Source of the DNA: Nitzschia sp. pyKryTriq1
Taxonomy: Eukaryota > Bacillariophyta > Bacillariophyceae > Bacillariales > Bacillariaceae
DNA: 64,000 nt
Reading direction: 5' to 3'
Assembly: GCA_956465555.1 (NCBI GenBank)
Contig: OY101126.1
Coordinates: forward strand, 228,501-292,500
Positions 10,348-20,765 of the stretch are shown piece by piece; positions within the stretch are counted from its first letter, which is position 1; each line of letters opens with the position of its first letter. The position numbers and the translations under genes were made by a program. A model generated the notes under the pieces. It did no database searches, was not told the origin of the DNA, and saw nothing but the letters and a program-made list of their open reading frames with translations.

Positions 10348-13300
10348 ATGAAATTGGTTATCCACAGGTCGCATATGCTCTTGGCAATCGCAGGCGGACT
10401 TAGTCTTGGCGTGATTTCTTTCACTGAGGCAGCAGGATTAGTTCCTACTCAACACATGCAATTCTCTTCGCAGACCTTCCTTGATTATGAGTTAAAGGGG
10501 GGGACAGGACCACCTCGTCCTACTGGATCCCCGACAACCATGGCACCCTCGGTGTCGAGTGCGCCCACGGCATCCAAGGCACCGTCCAGCCCTCCAACTG
10601 TTTCCCTTGTACCCTCAGATAACCCAACAGATTCACCAGCTCCCAGCCCAAGTCCAAGTGAGGCTCCTACGATTGCACCTACGTCAACACCGGCTCCAAC
10701 AGCAGCACCATCTGATAATCCCACTGAGAGTCCGGCACCGTCTCCAAGTCCGAGTCAAGCTCCCACGAACGCACCTACTGTTTCCACTGCTCCTAGTTTT
10801 GCCCCGACTCTTTCTTCCGCTCCGAGTGACCAACCATCTTCTGTCCCAACGCCCGTGCCATCGGCGTTTCCATCGGACTCTCCCAGTTTCACGCCCACCC
10901 TTTCGGTTATGCCCAGTGCGACGCCAAGCGCAGTACCAACGGATGTTCCAAGTGCCATTCCCTCAGATACCCCCTCTGATGTTCCTTCCTTCAGCCCTTC
11001 GGCTCGTCCTTCCGGAAGTCCATCGAGCTCGCCGTCCATGGCGCCTTCCGTTTCCATGGCACCCAGTACATCGGAGCCATCGTCGGCACCATCCGGGGCG
11101 CCGACCGAAGAAGAATTCAAAACCAAGACAGGTATCACCACCGTATTTTTGGAGGATGTGGAGCGTGAAATGACCAATAGTGCCTTGGGTCAGTTTGAGC
11201 TTACGACTCTTGAGTTTGTGCGTGATACTCAGACCTCTACCCCTGGATTCAGCGTAGATATACTAGCCGTTACTGTCTTGGGCCAAAATGTGGTCTATCC
11301 AGAGCCCCCGAATGATGGTGAAACTGAAAACAATGCGTCGACTGTGGGACTGCAAGTCTCATTTCGAACTGTAGGAGTTGTGACGGAAGGTACTGCACCA
11401 CGTGATTTGGACTTTACCACCGTTACCGATGCTGGATTCGAGTACTACTTTGGGGAATACTTGCATCGATTGACTCTTGTGGATCCATTCTTTGAAGTTC
11501 TGGCCCAGCACGTGGATACAACGTCCCTGATTCCAGTACCAGATCGTGTTCAACCGGATCTCGACGAAGAAGATCCCCGAAACCATGCACAGTTCGTCGC
11601 TGCCATATTCTTTGCTACCCTCGCTCTGTTGATTGCGATTTCGGCTACCATTTATGCGGTTCGCAAGCATTTGCGAAAGCAACGAGAAGAAAAGATGCAA
11701 GAACTCGAACACCCAGGCCCTACAAAGACCATGTCCAATGATCCCGAATCTCCGCGAGGCCAGAATTTCCTTCGTGATGATGACATGAGCGATTTGTCAG
11801 CTACTCAAGCGGCTCCCAAATCGCCGTTCACCCAAAGGATGCAGCAAGTGGTAGGTACCACATCCAATCCTTTGCAATTGAACATTGGCGATGAAAACAT
11901 TGAAATGGAAGATGTCGGTTTGACTCCCATGAGCCTTCCATCCGGATACCGTGGTTTTTCTTCCACCAAGAAGCCTCCCCGTGTGCCGGTCAGCCCCAAT
12001 GCCATGGAACGCGGTACTTCCATCCAAGAGGAACCAGTGGGCACGACCAATAAGAGATCCTCGTTTGGACGTGCTTTTGGAATGAAGAAATGGTTGACCC
12101 CGCGAAAGGGAGACAAGACTAGTACGATCGATTTGAGTGATCCTCCATCCGAGAAAGAGACTGGATTCGATACTGGGGACCAAAAGAGTGTCAATAACGT
12201 CCAGGCCAACCGAACGTCGATGGAACCCGACGCCGCCATGGCATCGACACGAAATGCTCCAGGAATCTGGGCCGAAAATAATCAAGTTGGGTCGCCAGCC
12301 AAGAACAACAAGAGCACCCCCAAGGAAAATAATAGTCCATTGGGTATTCCAGCACGTTTCTTTGGACGCAGCACCAGTGACGCGCGAAGCGATGCCACGT
12401 CGAACAACATGGACAGCATGATTGGAGGTAGTACTGCAAGCAGCTTCTTCACAAACTTGGCAGGTCGAAAGGGAAGTACATTTACCGGTCAAAAGAATAA
12501 TAATAATAATGCACCACGATCGGAAACCACAGGGAGCAATGCTGCTGCTTCGTACAAGTTTGGGTCAACTAATGGTGGCGGCAAAGACCCATTTTTGATG
12601 AGCGATCACAACATCACTCTACTCCGCACCAACTCGAACGACAATGTGGAAGCAAGTATCGCTGGAATGTCGGACTTTGAAAAGAAGAGATCCGTGTTTG
12701 AGTCTTCCAAGCGTATCACCCGAAACAACAATCATAACAGTGAGCTGGTCCTGGAAGATCGCGACGATTCGCCAGTTCACGAGCTGGAACCCAAACGCAC
12801 GCGAACCTTTGAGGCCGATTCTGTGTACAGTGAACAGAGCGAGCTCGACTTGAACGAATTGGGCGTGGAAACTACATTGGGTGCTCTCCCACCCAGATAC
12901 GATGAATCCGATACTCCTGTTTCTCGGGACAGTGTTGCTTCGTTTGTGGGACACCAGTATGGTAGCCGACCTATCACATCTACCACCACTGCGAGCAACA
13001 ACAACAACAACAACAACAACAAGTTCTCAGCAGGCAACAACAAGCCCTCTGTCACTCTCCTGGGCGCCAAAGCCATGGCTGCCGAAGAAGAAAAGCGACG
13101 CATGTCTTTGAATACTGCCATTCAACAGGGAGATACCTATGATGTCTTTGCTCCACCTGGTCCCATTGGAATTGTAGTAGATACTTCCAAGATGGGACCC
13201 GCCGTGCATTCTCTCAAGTCGACCTCCCCCATGTTGGGTTTGATCAACCCCGGAGACCTTATTATTGCCTTGGACGACGAAGATACCCGAAACTTGACGG

Positions 13301-13383
13301 CTGCTTCTTTGACCCGTCTCATGGCGAAGAAATCGCGACAAAAAGAACGAAAGATCACTCTATTAGCCCCGGATGGATTTTAA
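10348..13383 (+). CDS. Type I membrane protein: P/S-repeat ectodomain, cytoplasmic PDZ-like domain
   Basis: An intact frame of 1011 residues. Residues 1-29 form a signal peptide ending near F-T-E-A-A. Residues about 50-255 are Pro/Ser/Ala repeats built on P-S-x-x-P-S/P-T, typical of diatom surface and frustule-associated proteins. Residues 255-405 form a globular region I do not recognise. One transmembrane helix follows at about 412-436 (F-V-A-A-I-F-F-A-T-L-A-L-L-I-A-I-S-A), then basic K-H-L-R-K-Q. A long disordered cytoplasmic part has Asn runs. The C-terminus, from about residue 930 (G-P-I-G-I-V-V-D to I-T-L-L-A), reads as a PDZ domain: a G-I-V-V carboxylate-loop-like start and I-N-P-G-D-L-I-I-A-L-D. 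A cell-wall-to-cytoplasm linker role is inference. Confidence 0.88.
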   Translation: MKLVIHRSHMLLAIAGGLSLGVISFTEAAGLVPTQHMQFSSQTFLDYELKGGTGPPRPTGSPTTMAPSVSSAPTASKAPSSPPTVSLVPSDNPTDSPAPSPSPSEAPTIAPTSTPAPTAAPSDNPTESPAPSPSPSQAPTNAPTVSTAPSFAPTLSSAPSDQPSSVPTPVPSAFPSDSPSFTPTLSVMPSATPSAVPTDVPSAIPSDTPSDVPSFSPSARPSGSPSSSPSMAPSVSMAPSTSEPSSAPSGAPTEEEFKTKTGITTVFLEDVEREMTNSALGQFELTTLEFVRDTQTSTPGFSVDILAVTVLGQNVVYPEPPNDGETENNASTVGLQVSFRTVGVVTEGTAPRDLDFTTVTDAGFEYYFGEYLHRLTLVDPFFEVLAQHVDTTSLIPVPDRVQPDLDEEDPRNHAQFVAAIFFATLALLIAISATIYAVRKHLRKQREEKMQELEHPGPTKTMSNDPESPRGQNFLRDDDMSDLSATQAAPKSPFTQRMQQVVGTTSNPLQLNIGDENIEMEDVGLTPMSLPSGYRGFSSTKKPPRVPVSPNAMERGTSIQEEPVGTTNKRSSFGRAFGMKKWLTPRKGDKTSTIDLSDPPSEKETGFDTGDQKSVNNVQANRTSMEPDAAMASTRNAPGIWAENNQVGSPAKNNKSTPKENNSPLGIPARFFGRSTSDARSDATSNNMDSMIGGSTASSFFTNLAGRKGSTFTGQKNNNNNAPRSETTGSNAAASYKFGSTNGGGKDPFLMSDHNITLLRTNSNDNVEASIAGMSDFEKKRSVFESSKRITRNNNHNSELVLEDRDDSPVHELEPKRTRTFEADSVYSEQSELDLNELGVETTLGALPPRYDESDTPVSRDSVASFVGHQYGSRPITSTTTASNNNNNNNNKFSAGNNKPSVTLLGAKAMAAEEEKRRMSLNTAIQQGDTYDVFAPPGPIGIVVDTSKMGPAVHSLKSTSPMLGLINPGDLIIALDDEDTRNLTAASLTRLMAKKSRQKERKITLLAPDGF
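10559..11110 (+). repeat. Coding minisatellite for P-S-x-x-P-S repeats
   Basis: Repeated short units rich in CCA, TCC, AGT and GCA codons encode the Pro/Ser ectodomain. Units such as SAPSDNPT and SPSPSPS recur in slightly different spellings, so the array is diverged at DNA level but held at protein level. Confidence 0.7.
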
Positions 13384-14080
13384 AAAAGAACAACAAACCA
13401 AATCAAAACCCGCCCCAGCACACACACAACAACAACAACAAGAACAACAACAACAGTAAACTGATCATTGAGAGAGATTAACATCATACACAACTACTAC
13501 TTTAGACTTGCCCATGTCACTGGACAGCAATCCATCGCATGCTCACACTCTGGTTCTGCTTCTCTAGCAAGTATATAGTATCCCCATACTTTTTACATTT
13601 ACTGTCTGCACGGACGACAGACTGCTGTGCTGTGCTGTGTGAGTGCGTGCTTGAGTGTAAACGATCCCTTCGACTCCTCTTCATGGTACCGTACGTGCGT
13701 GGTACGAGAAAACGGCGTAGTCTTTACGTACTGTACCGATACGTACAGGTACGTGTACCAGGTACAGTAGTACGCGATAGGCGCGTACCGGTACCAGGGT
13801 ACTGCTGGTATTGCTGCTGGTCTACCGTAATCGTACCGCGATACGGTACGATTGCCCATCTCTACGTACTCTCCCTCAATGATTTTTTTTTTTTAAAGTC
13901 TCCCTGTTGCTCTATCACTACTGTACGAAGTATATTGATAAGAATAGCATGCATAGATAGGACGACGACTCGACGACGACTCTCCTCCTCTCTACCATCG
14001 CAGTAAGCACCCGCTTCTCTGACTGTCTGGAGACTACAATACAGCGCTTTCTTGTCCGTAAAAATAATAATAATAACAGT
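13384..14080. other. Intergenic with GTACCGGTAC-type palindromes
   Basis: It starts with CAA/ACA microsatellite (13420-13460). From 13690 to 13870 it is dense in overlapping GTAC, TACCGG and CCGGTA words. The open frames here come from this composition and show no domain. Confidence 0.5.
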
Positions 14081-16375
14081 ATGAAGCAGCGGTTATTATT
14101 TTCATCCGCATCTTCATCGTCGAGGAGGACGAGAAGTCTTCGAAAACGCGCTCGACTTTTGGATGCAGCACGAGGGTTACTGAGGAGTCAAAATACTGGC
14201 GATACGACTTCGGGTAGCAGCAGCAGCAGCAGCAGTTCTACCGGCAGTGCACCAGCACCACCACCATCATCATCATCGCTGCCAACAGCACCACTTCCTT
14301 GTTTCGCCTTGAAAGCCGAACATGTTGGTCAAGGCAGGATGAAGAACAACGGTAGAACAAGTACTACTAATTTGATTGGTGCTTCTCCCAGTGAGTTTCA
14401 TACTCGACTGGTCGATTTGATTCGCAACGCCCAACGCCGCGTCTCTTTGGCGTCCTTGTACATTGGACCTGCGGCGGTGCCACATCAGTCATCATCGAAG
14501 GAACGGGAACTCTTGCAAGCCCTCTCCCAAGTTCCCTCTCATGTGAATGTTCAGATTGTCATGGATCGGAATCGAGGTCTCCGCCAAGTTCCTACAAATA
14601 GTTCCACGAAGGACGATACTACTACTACTACAAGTTCAAGTACTTCTACAACAACAACTACTACTACAAGTGCCGCCCAAGCCGTCGCCAGTGCCATTCA
14701 CAAAAAGCAGCAGCACCCTCAAAGTACTGCTGCTGCTGCTGCTACTACTAAATCTACAGCTACTACTTCTAATCACATCAATCATCAATTGTACTTGTGT
14801 CAAGTCCTTCCGACACCGTACGATACCCTCTTACCGAATCCACTCAATGAAGTGGCGGGGGTCTTTCACATCAAGGCCTATATTGTCGATGATACATTGA
14901 TCTTGTCGGGTGCCAACTTGTCGGAAGAGTATTTTACCGATCGACACGATCGATACTTTTTGGTCGAAAATCATGTCGAATTGGTAAACTTTTATGTCCA
15001 ACTATTGGATATTCTTTGCCAATATGCCTCTGAACCATACTACTACTACCACCATGATGATGATGATGACGATGTTGATAATGAAGAAGTAGTAGTTAAT
15101 GCTGGAGTTGATGCAAAAAACAACAACAACAACAACAACAATAGTGGCAAGAAGAAGAAGACGACAGCATCCAGTAGAATAGGCAGCAACAGGACGAATC
15201 CTCGCATTTTTTGGGAAAAGATTCAGGAACTATTTGCCCGTCATCATCAAAGCCATCCTTTATCGGCAGAAGCCTTGCTACAGGATCCGGAAACAGTGGC
15301 GGTCTGTGTCCCAACCTTTCATCATCCCCAGCTTCCACGACCACCACCACCACCACCACTACACTCTCTTTCTTCCTCTATGCCTTCAGATGTGGATTGT
15401 ACCCTGAATCTACTTTCGGAAGCAGCGGCAATCACAGCAGAGGATGATGATGATGATGTTGATGAAGAGAGCAAAACGGAAGTTTCGGTGCAATTGTCCA
15501 GTGCCTATTTGAATCCACCTCGGGAATTGCTTCGGGCATTGTCTCGGTTTCACAATGTTGATTTCTTGACGGCTGGACGTCTCTCTCATGGCTTTCGTCC
15601 CAAACCTTCATCATCTGCCAAAGTAGCTTCGGGCAACAAGGGCAAGGCATGGATTCCGACCGTCTTTGATCATTTGCAAGCTCAAGCATTGGATACACTC
15701 TACGAATTATCGTCCGCCTCGTCCCCATCATCATCATCATCATCATTGTCTGCCAACAATGGCAACAACAACAACAACACCAACAACACTACCAGTACCT
15801 CTACTTCTACGACGACAACGTTATGGCATTGGGAACGTCCCGATTGGACCTTTCATGCCAAGGGATTGTGGATCACCGCGAAAAGCATCACTACGAAAGA
15901 AGAAGGAGGAGTAGAAGAAGAAGTATCATCATCGCCATCACCACCCGCTTCTTCTTCTTCTTCTTCTTCTTCACCAGACTTATTGGCTGCCATGGTCGGT
16001 TCGAGTAATTTTGGAAGACGTAGTTGGGAACGGGACATGGAAAGCAATCTGATTTTGATATTTCCACCGAAGACCACCACTGATTCTTCTACTTCATATG
16101 ATTATTCTACTTCATTGTCATCGTCATCGAAATCGTCGCTTGCCACACAATTTCAAGACGAATGGAAGCTCTTGTTGAGTCATTCTTCCGAACAAACAAC
16201 AATTACAACGACAACGACAGCATTGGCGGCCGTAGCGGGCGCACCAGGAGCAATAGTCCAGGGCGATCTTGCTGCTGCTTCACATCAGCGACCCCCAAAA
16301 GTTTTGGTCGGGGAGCTCGATCGCCTACCGTGGCACGTGCGAGTGTGCTATCCGTTCATTCAATCGTTTTTCTAG
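14081..16375 (+). CDS. PGS1: Phosphatidylglycerophosphate synthase, phospholipase D fold
   Basis: This 764-residue protein matches eukaryotic PGS1, which condenses CDP-diacylglycerol with glycerol-3-phosphate in mitochondria on the way to cardiolipin. The start M-K-Q-R-L-L-F-S-S-A with many Ser/Arg residues looks like a mitochondrial presequence. The first HKD motif is H263-I-K265-A-Y-I-V-D270, followed by S-G-A-N-L-S-E-E-Y-F. The second is H592-A-K594 in the block F-H-A-K-G-L-W-I, with G-S-S-N-F-G-R-R-S-W-E-R-D about 50 residues on. The fold is interrupted by many Ser, Thr, Asn, Asp and Gln runs, which make it longer than the roughly 500-550 residues usual for the family. The last 45 codons lie in a 143-bp tandem duplication. 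Pieces of this gene are scattered over the next 5 kb. Confidence 0.92.
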   Translation: MKQRLLFSSASSSSRRTRSLRKRARLLDAARGLLRSQNTGDTTSGSSSSSSSSTGSAPAPPPSSSSLPTAPLPCFALKAEHVGQGRMKNNGRTSTTNLIGASPSEFHTRLVDLIRNAQRRVSLASLYIGPAAVPHQSSSKERELLQALSQVPSHVNVQIVMDRNRGLRQVPTNSSTKDDTTTTTSSSTSTTTTTTTSAAQAVASAIHKKQQHPQSTAAAAATTKSTATTSNHINHQLYLCQVLPTPYDTLLPNPLNEVAGVFHIKAYIVDDTLILSGANLSEEYFTDRHDRYFLVENHVELVNFYVQLLDILCQYASEPYYYYHHDDDDDDVDNEEVVVNAGVDAKNNNNNNNNSGKKKKTTASSRIGSNRTNPRIFWEKIQELFARHHQSHPLSAEALLQDPETVAVCVPTFHHPQLPRPPPPPPLHSLSSSMPSDVDCTLNLLSEAAAITAEDDDDDVDEESKTEVSVQLSSAYLNPPRELLRALSRFHNVDFLTAGRLSHGFRPKPSSSAKVASGNKGKAWIPTVFDHLQAQALDTLYELSSASSPSSSSSSLSANNGNNNNNTNNTTSTSTSTTTTLWHWERPDWTFHAKGLWITAKSITTKEEGGVEEEVSSSPSPPASSSSSSSSPDLLAAMVGSSNFGRRSWERDMESNLILIFPPKTTTDSSTSYDYSTSLSSSSKSSLATQFQDEWKLLLSHSSEQTTITTTTTALAAVAGAPGAIVQGDLAAASHQRPPKVLVGELDRLPWHVRVCYPFIQSFF

Positions 16376-16526
16376 GCGATTTCGCACCAGGAGCAATAGT
16401 CCAGGACGATCTTGCTACTGCTTCACATCAGCGACCCCCAAAAGTTTTGGTCGGGGATCTCGATCGCCTACCGTGGCACGCACGAGTGTGCTATCCGTTC
16501 ATTCAATCTTTTTTCTAGGCGATTTC
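16241..16526 (+). repeat. 143-bp tandem duplication at the PGS1 3' end
   Basis: Units 16241-16383 and 16384-16526 are nearly identical; each starts GCACCAGGAGCAATAGTCCA and each ends with the same TTTTTCTAGGCGATTTCG. The PGS1 stop codon lies in the first unit, and the second unit keeps the equivalent stop. Confidence 0.9.
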
Positions 16527-16765
16527 GTTGATCTTGCCGGGTGCCAACTTGTCGGAAGAATACTGCGTCGGACTGATGGTAAACTATTTATGCCCAACTA
16601 CTGGATATGCTCTGTCACCATGCCTTCTGCAAACTAGGTACTTCATGAATATAAGACTATACTAAGTAATCTTTACGACTCGACGAATACGAGATGTCGT
16701 CGGCGAGGACGAGTCTGCGCTTTGGAGCGCATGAGCTTTTCGCTTTTCGTCCCGCCATTGCAATC

Positions 16766-17658
16766 TTACATACTAGTAGTGGTAGACGGGGCGGGGGAAT
16801 CAAAAGTCAATTTTCTCCGCTTCGGGCTAGGGCTGCCAAGCCGTACCTCTTGACGGCGTTTCAATTTTTCTGCCGTCGCTGCCTCCAACACGTTTTGTTT
16901 CTTACGCTCAATCTCCAGCTGGATGTTCGTGAACTGCGATTGGGCCAACACCGAACGTTCGCGTTCAGCGATCAAAGCTTCGCGTTCAGCGATCAAAGCA
17001 GCATTTAATGCGGTAGAACCCGCATGCACGGAATCTTGGAAGGCGGCAGAATCTGCAGCAAATTTCTTGCTGGCGGATTCTTGAATCGTCGCCATCCGAT
17101 CTAGCGACTCGAGTTGCGCTTTCTGCAAGTCGGCTGGGGTAGATTGCGAAGAAAGCAAGTAGTGCGGACTCTGAGGCGGAAAATGGATGTGAGAAACAAT
17201 ATTGTAATATCGAATTGATTGATGGTCCAGCAAGATGCACTTACCGAAAAGAACGATGGGTCGAGGACGCCGGTCGCCTCATTGTAGTACTTCTGTTTCG
17301 GAGTCTGAAAGGCTGGATCCAGACTCGGCATCCGTGCCACGCTTGCAACGGTAGAAGTACAAGTAGAGACATGATGGTTGTTGATGGGGTATGGTTCGGC
17401 ACTTGGAGCACCGGTTGGCATGCTATCGGCATTCGGTGTTCGTGTAGGATCTCTGTACCCGATCAACTTTTTCGCTGCGCGCGCAAGGCGTTTTCGTTCC
17501 CTGTCGTTCTTTCTTTTTGCTTCTGCCGCTGCCGCCGCCGCTGCCACTGCCTCTTCTTTAGCCATTGCTCTTTTTTCTGCTCTTTCTTTCTGGAGCCTTT
17601 CTTTGTTCCGCTGATACCACTCTGCCTTTTGTTTCTTTGTAGCTGCTGTTTCCACCAT
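16766..17658 (-). CDS. Basic coiled-coil protein of unknown function, two exons
   Basis: Exon 1 is 17658-17245 and exon 2 is 17170-16766. The 74-nt intron has GTAAGT at its 5' end and CCTCAG at its 3' end, and both joins are phase 0, giving 272 residues. The N-terminus is Lys/Arg/Glu-rich and probably helical, with an Ala run (residues about 38-46) and K-R-K-N-D-R-E-R-K-R. A middle part contains P-S-L-D-P-A-F-Q-T-P-K-Q-K-Y-Y-N-E. The C-terminal exon has a short repeat, A-L-I-A-E-R-E, in a coiled coil, and ends with a basic P-K-R-R-K patch that may be a nuclear localisation signal. No family recognised. A truncated copy lies at about 19.6-19.98 kb and a third scrap at 21.03-21.2 kb. Confidence 0.6.
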
Positions 17659-18213
17659 GGTTCATCTATCGCTACGTGCTACAGGACGTGCCGCTGTCCG
17701 TTTTGTGACCTTGGGCTCTGCTTTTCGAACCCGCGGCCTCCCCACACTCGCGTACTGGTGCCTGGTACACCGCGCCGGTACCACTTGATTTCACACTTGT
17801 CGTTTTACGAGCGAGCGCGGCGGCCATCGGCCATCAGCCATCGATCGATCGCGTGATGATGTTTCCAGTCGTGTTTGATATGTCGCATACGACAGGCAAA
17901 GAATTCGAAATCTAGAGAGCGCGCAGATTGCGCGCCTGTCGATTGCTCGATCACCACACAATTTGAGGAGCAAAGTAGTGAGGCGAGGAGGAGGAGTCGT
18001 AGTCGTCGCGTCGTCGCGTCGTCGTCTCGCGTCAAGCTGCACGTGAAAACCGGAAAAAAAACCAATCCATTTGCATTCATGTCATGCTCATCAGCGACTA
18101 TTTTCTAGCATTTCTAGCAGTTTGTGCTGTAGATCGTCCGTAGAAACTGTACTAGTTCCGGTGCGTCCAGTTGGACATCTCGAAATGCGGCAACCCGACG
18201 TCGGCGGGCGAGG
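17659..18213. other. Upstream region of the coiled-coil gene
   Basis: GC-rich DNA with many CGCG, TCGATCGATCG and CGTCGTCG words. It is preserved almost base for base at 19915-20412, so it is part of the duplicated block. No separate gene is supported. Confidence 0.5.
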
Positions 18214-18928
18214 CATAGATTCCGACCGTCTTTGATCATATTTGCAATCTCAAGCATTGGATACACTATACGAATTATCATCCGCCTCAGCCTCATCATC
18301 ATCAGCCTGATCATCATCATCATCATCATCATTGTCTGCCAACAACAAAAACAACACTACCAGTACCTCTACTTCTACGACGTCAACATTATGGCATAGG
18401 GAACGTCCCGATTGGACCTTTCATGCCAAGGGATTGTGGATCACTGCGAAAAGCATTACTACGAAAGAAGGAGGAGGAGGAGAAGAAGAAGCATCATCAT
18501 CATCGCCATCACCACCCGCTTCTTCTTCTTCTTCACCAGACTTATTGGCTGCCATGGTCGGTTCTAGTAATTTTGGAAGACGTAGTTGGGAACGGGACAT
18601 GGAAAGCAATCTGATTTTGATACGGCGGTGCCACATCAGTCATCAAGACTTATCGGCTGCCATGGTCGGTTCGAGTAATTTCCCTCAAAGTACTGCTGCT
18701 GCTGCTGCTGCTACTGCTAAATCTACAGCTACTACTTCTGATCACATCAATCATCAATTGTACTTGTGTCAAGTCCTTCCGACACCGTACGATACCCTCT
18801 TGCCGAATCCACTCAATGAAGTGGCGGGAGTCTTTCACATCAAGGCCTACATTGTCGATGATACATTGATCTTGTCGGGTGCCAGCTTGTCGGAAGAATA
18901 TTTTACCGATCGACACGATCGATACTAG
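18214..18928 (+). pseudogene. Scrambled PGS1 fragment, copy 1
   Basis: Four pieces of PGS1 sit side by side in a new order. 18214-18622 matches the region around the second HKD motif (compare 15654-16060). A short piece matches 14470-14495. 18645-18682 repeats the S-A-A-M-V-G-S-S-N-F block (compare 15980-16013). 18683-18928 matches the first HKD region (compare 14728-14961), ending in a stop after H-D-R-Y. The joins keep a 198-codon open frame from 18332 that contains both HKD half-sites in reversed order. It lacks the N-terminus and the rest of the fold, so it is called a pseudogene. Confidence 0.8.
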
Positions 18929-19456
18929 GGATTGTGGATCACTGCGAATAGCATTACTACGACACCAAAAGAAGAAGAAGAAGAAGGAGAAGGAGAAGCA
19001 TCATCGCCACCATCGCCATCATCACCACCCGCTTCTTCTTCTTCTTCTTCTTCTTCACCAGACTTATTGGCTGCCATGGTCGGTTCGAGTAATTTTGGAA
19101 GACGTAGTTGGGAACGGGACATGGAAAGCAATCTGATTTTGATATTTCCACCAAGGACCACCACCGATTCTTCTACTTCATGTGATGATTCTACTTCATT
19201 GTCATCGTCATCGTCGTCGCTTGCCACACAATTTCAAGACGAATTGAAGCTCTTGTTGAGTCATTCTTCCGAACAAACAACAACAACAACAACAACAACA
19301 ACGACAGCATTGGTGGCCGCATCTGGCGCACCAGGAGCAATAGTCCAGGACGATCTTGCTACACATCAGCGACCCCCAAAAGTTTTGGTCGGGGATCTTG
19401 ATCGCCTACCATGGCACGTGCGAGTGTGCTATCCGTTCACTCAATCGTTTTTCTAG
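18929..19456 (+). pseudogene. PGS1 3'-end fragment
   Basis: This matches PGS1 from 15863 to its stop (15863-16375), starting AGGGATTGTGGATCAC and ending in the same TTTTTCTAG. The frame is open for 174 codons (18932-19456) and keeps G-S-S-N-F-G-R-R-S-W, but it lacks both HKD histidines. Ser/Glu and Thr runs differ in length from PGS1. Confidence 0.85.
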
Positions 19457-20412
19457 GCGATTTCGTTGATCTTGTCGGGTGCCAACTTGTCGGAAGAATA
19501 CTGCGTCGGACTGATGGTAAACTATTTATGCCCAACTACTGGATATGCTCTGTCACCATGCCTTCTGCAAACTAGGTACTTCATGAATATAAGACTATAC
19601 TAAGTAATCTTTACGACTCGACGAATACGAGATGTCGTCGGCGAGGACGAGTCTGCGCTTTGGAGCGCATGAGCTTTTCGCTTTTCGTCCCGCCATTGCA
19701 ATCTTACATACTAGTAGTGGTAGAGGAATCAAAAGTCAATTTTCTCCGCTTCGGGCTAGGGCTGCCAAGCCGTACCTCTTGACGGCGTTTCAGTTTTTCT
19801 TACGCTCAATCTCCAGCTGGATGTTCGTGAACTGCGATTGGGCCAACACCGAACGTTCGCGTTCAGCGATCAAAGCAGCATTCGAACGTTCGCGTTCAGC
19901 GATCAAAGCTTTGGGCTCTGCTTTTCGAACCCGGCCTCCCCACACTCGCGTACTGGTACACCGCGCCGGTACCACATGATTTCACACTACTTGTCGTTTT
20001 TCGAGCGAGCGCGGCGGCCATCGGCCATCAGCCATCGATCGATCGCGTGATGATGTTTCCAGTCGTGTTTGATATGTCGCATACGACAGGCAAAGAATTC
20101 GAAATCTAGAGAGCGCGCAGATTGCGCGCCTGTCGATTGCTCGATCACCACACAATTTGAGGAGCAAAGTAGTGAGGCGAGGAGGAGGAGTCGTAGTCGT
20201 CGCGTCGTCGCGTCGTCGTCTCGCGTCAAGCTGCACGTGAAAACCGGAAAAAAAACCAATCCATTTGCATTCATGTCATGCTCATCAGCGACTATTTTCT
20301 AGCATTTCTAGCAGTTTGTGCTGTAGATCGTCCGTAGAAACTGTACTAGTTCCGGTGCGTCCAGTTGGACATCTCGAAATGCGGCAACCCGACGTCGGCG
20401 GGCGAGGCATAC
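19456..20412. repeat. Duplicated block, copy 2 (shortened)
   Basis: This matches 16519-18213 but lacks most of the coiled-coil gene: a small piece near 16875-16900 and the stretch from about 17000 to 17708 are missing. What remains on the minus strand is the A-L-I-A-E-R-E repeat, the end of exon 2 and the upstream region, so the gene copy is not functional. Confidence 0.85.
19724..19975 (-). pseudogene. Remnant of the coiled-coil gene in copy 2
   Basis: Short minus-strand fragment with A-L-I-A-E-R-E-R-S repeats and S-Q-F-T-N-I-Q-L-E-I-E, matching exon 2 of the gene at 16766-17658. Exon 1, the splice sites and the start codon are absent. Confidence 0.7.
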
Positions 20413-20522
20413 GTAGTTGGGAACGGGACATGGAAAGCAATCTGATTTTGATACGGCGGTGCCACATCAGTCATCAAGACTTATCGGCTGCCATGGTCGG
20501 TTCGAGTAATTTCCCTCAAAGT

Positions 20523-20553
<31 letters not shown>

Positions 20554-20765
20554 CTAAATCTACAGCTACTACTTCTAATCACATCAATCATCAATTGTAC
20601 TTGTGTCAAGTCCTTCCGACACCGTACGATACCCTCTTGTCGAATCCACTCAATGAAGTGGCGGGAGTCTTTCACATCAAGGCCTACATTGTCGATGATA
20701 CATTGATCTTGTCGGGTGCCAACTTGTCGGAAGAATATTTTACCGATCGACACGATCGATACTAG
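20413..20765 (+). pseudogene. Scrambled PGS1 fragment, copy 2
   Basis: This matches 18579-18928, the scrambled fragment, with the same join order (W-E-R-D-M-E-S-N-L, then R-R-C-H-I-S-H-Q-D, then the first HKD region) and the same stop after H-D-R-Y. The GCT repeat is longer here. Because the odd joins are shared, the scrambling happened before this duplication. Confidence 0.85.

Larger units (their letters stand above)
16519..18213. repeat. Duplicated block, copy 1 (longer)
   Basis: This about 1.7-kb block is repeated at 19456-20412. It starts GCGATTTCGTTGATCTTG and ends at the GGCGGGCGAGGCATA junction. It contains the two-exon minus-strand coiled-coil gene and its upstream region. Where both copies are present they look nearly identical, which suggests a recent duplication. 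Confidence 0.88.

Noticed and set aside
13539-14006. 155-codon frame before PGS1
   Set aside because: Arises from GTAC/CGTACC-rich palindromic DNA; Arg/Tyr/Val-biased translation without similarity to anything recognised.
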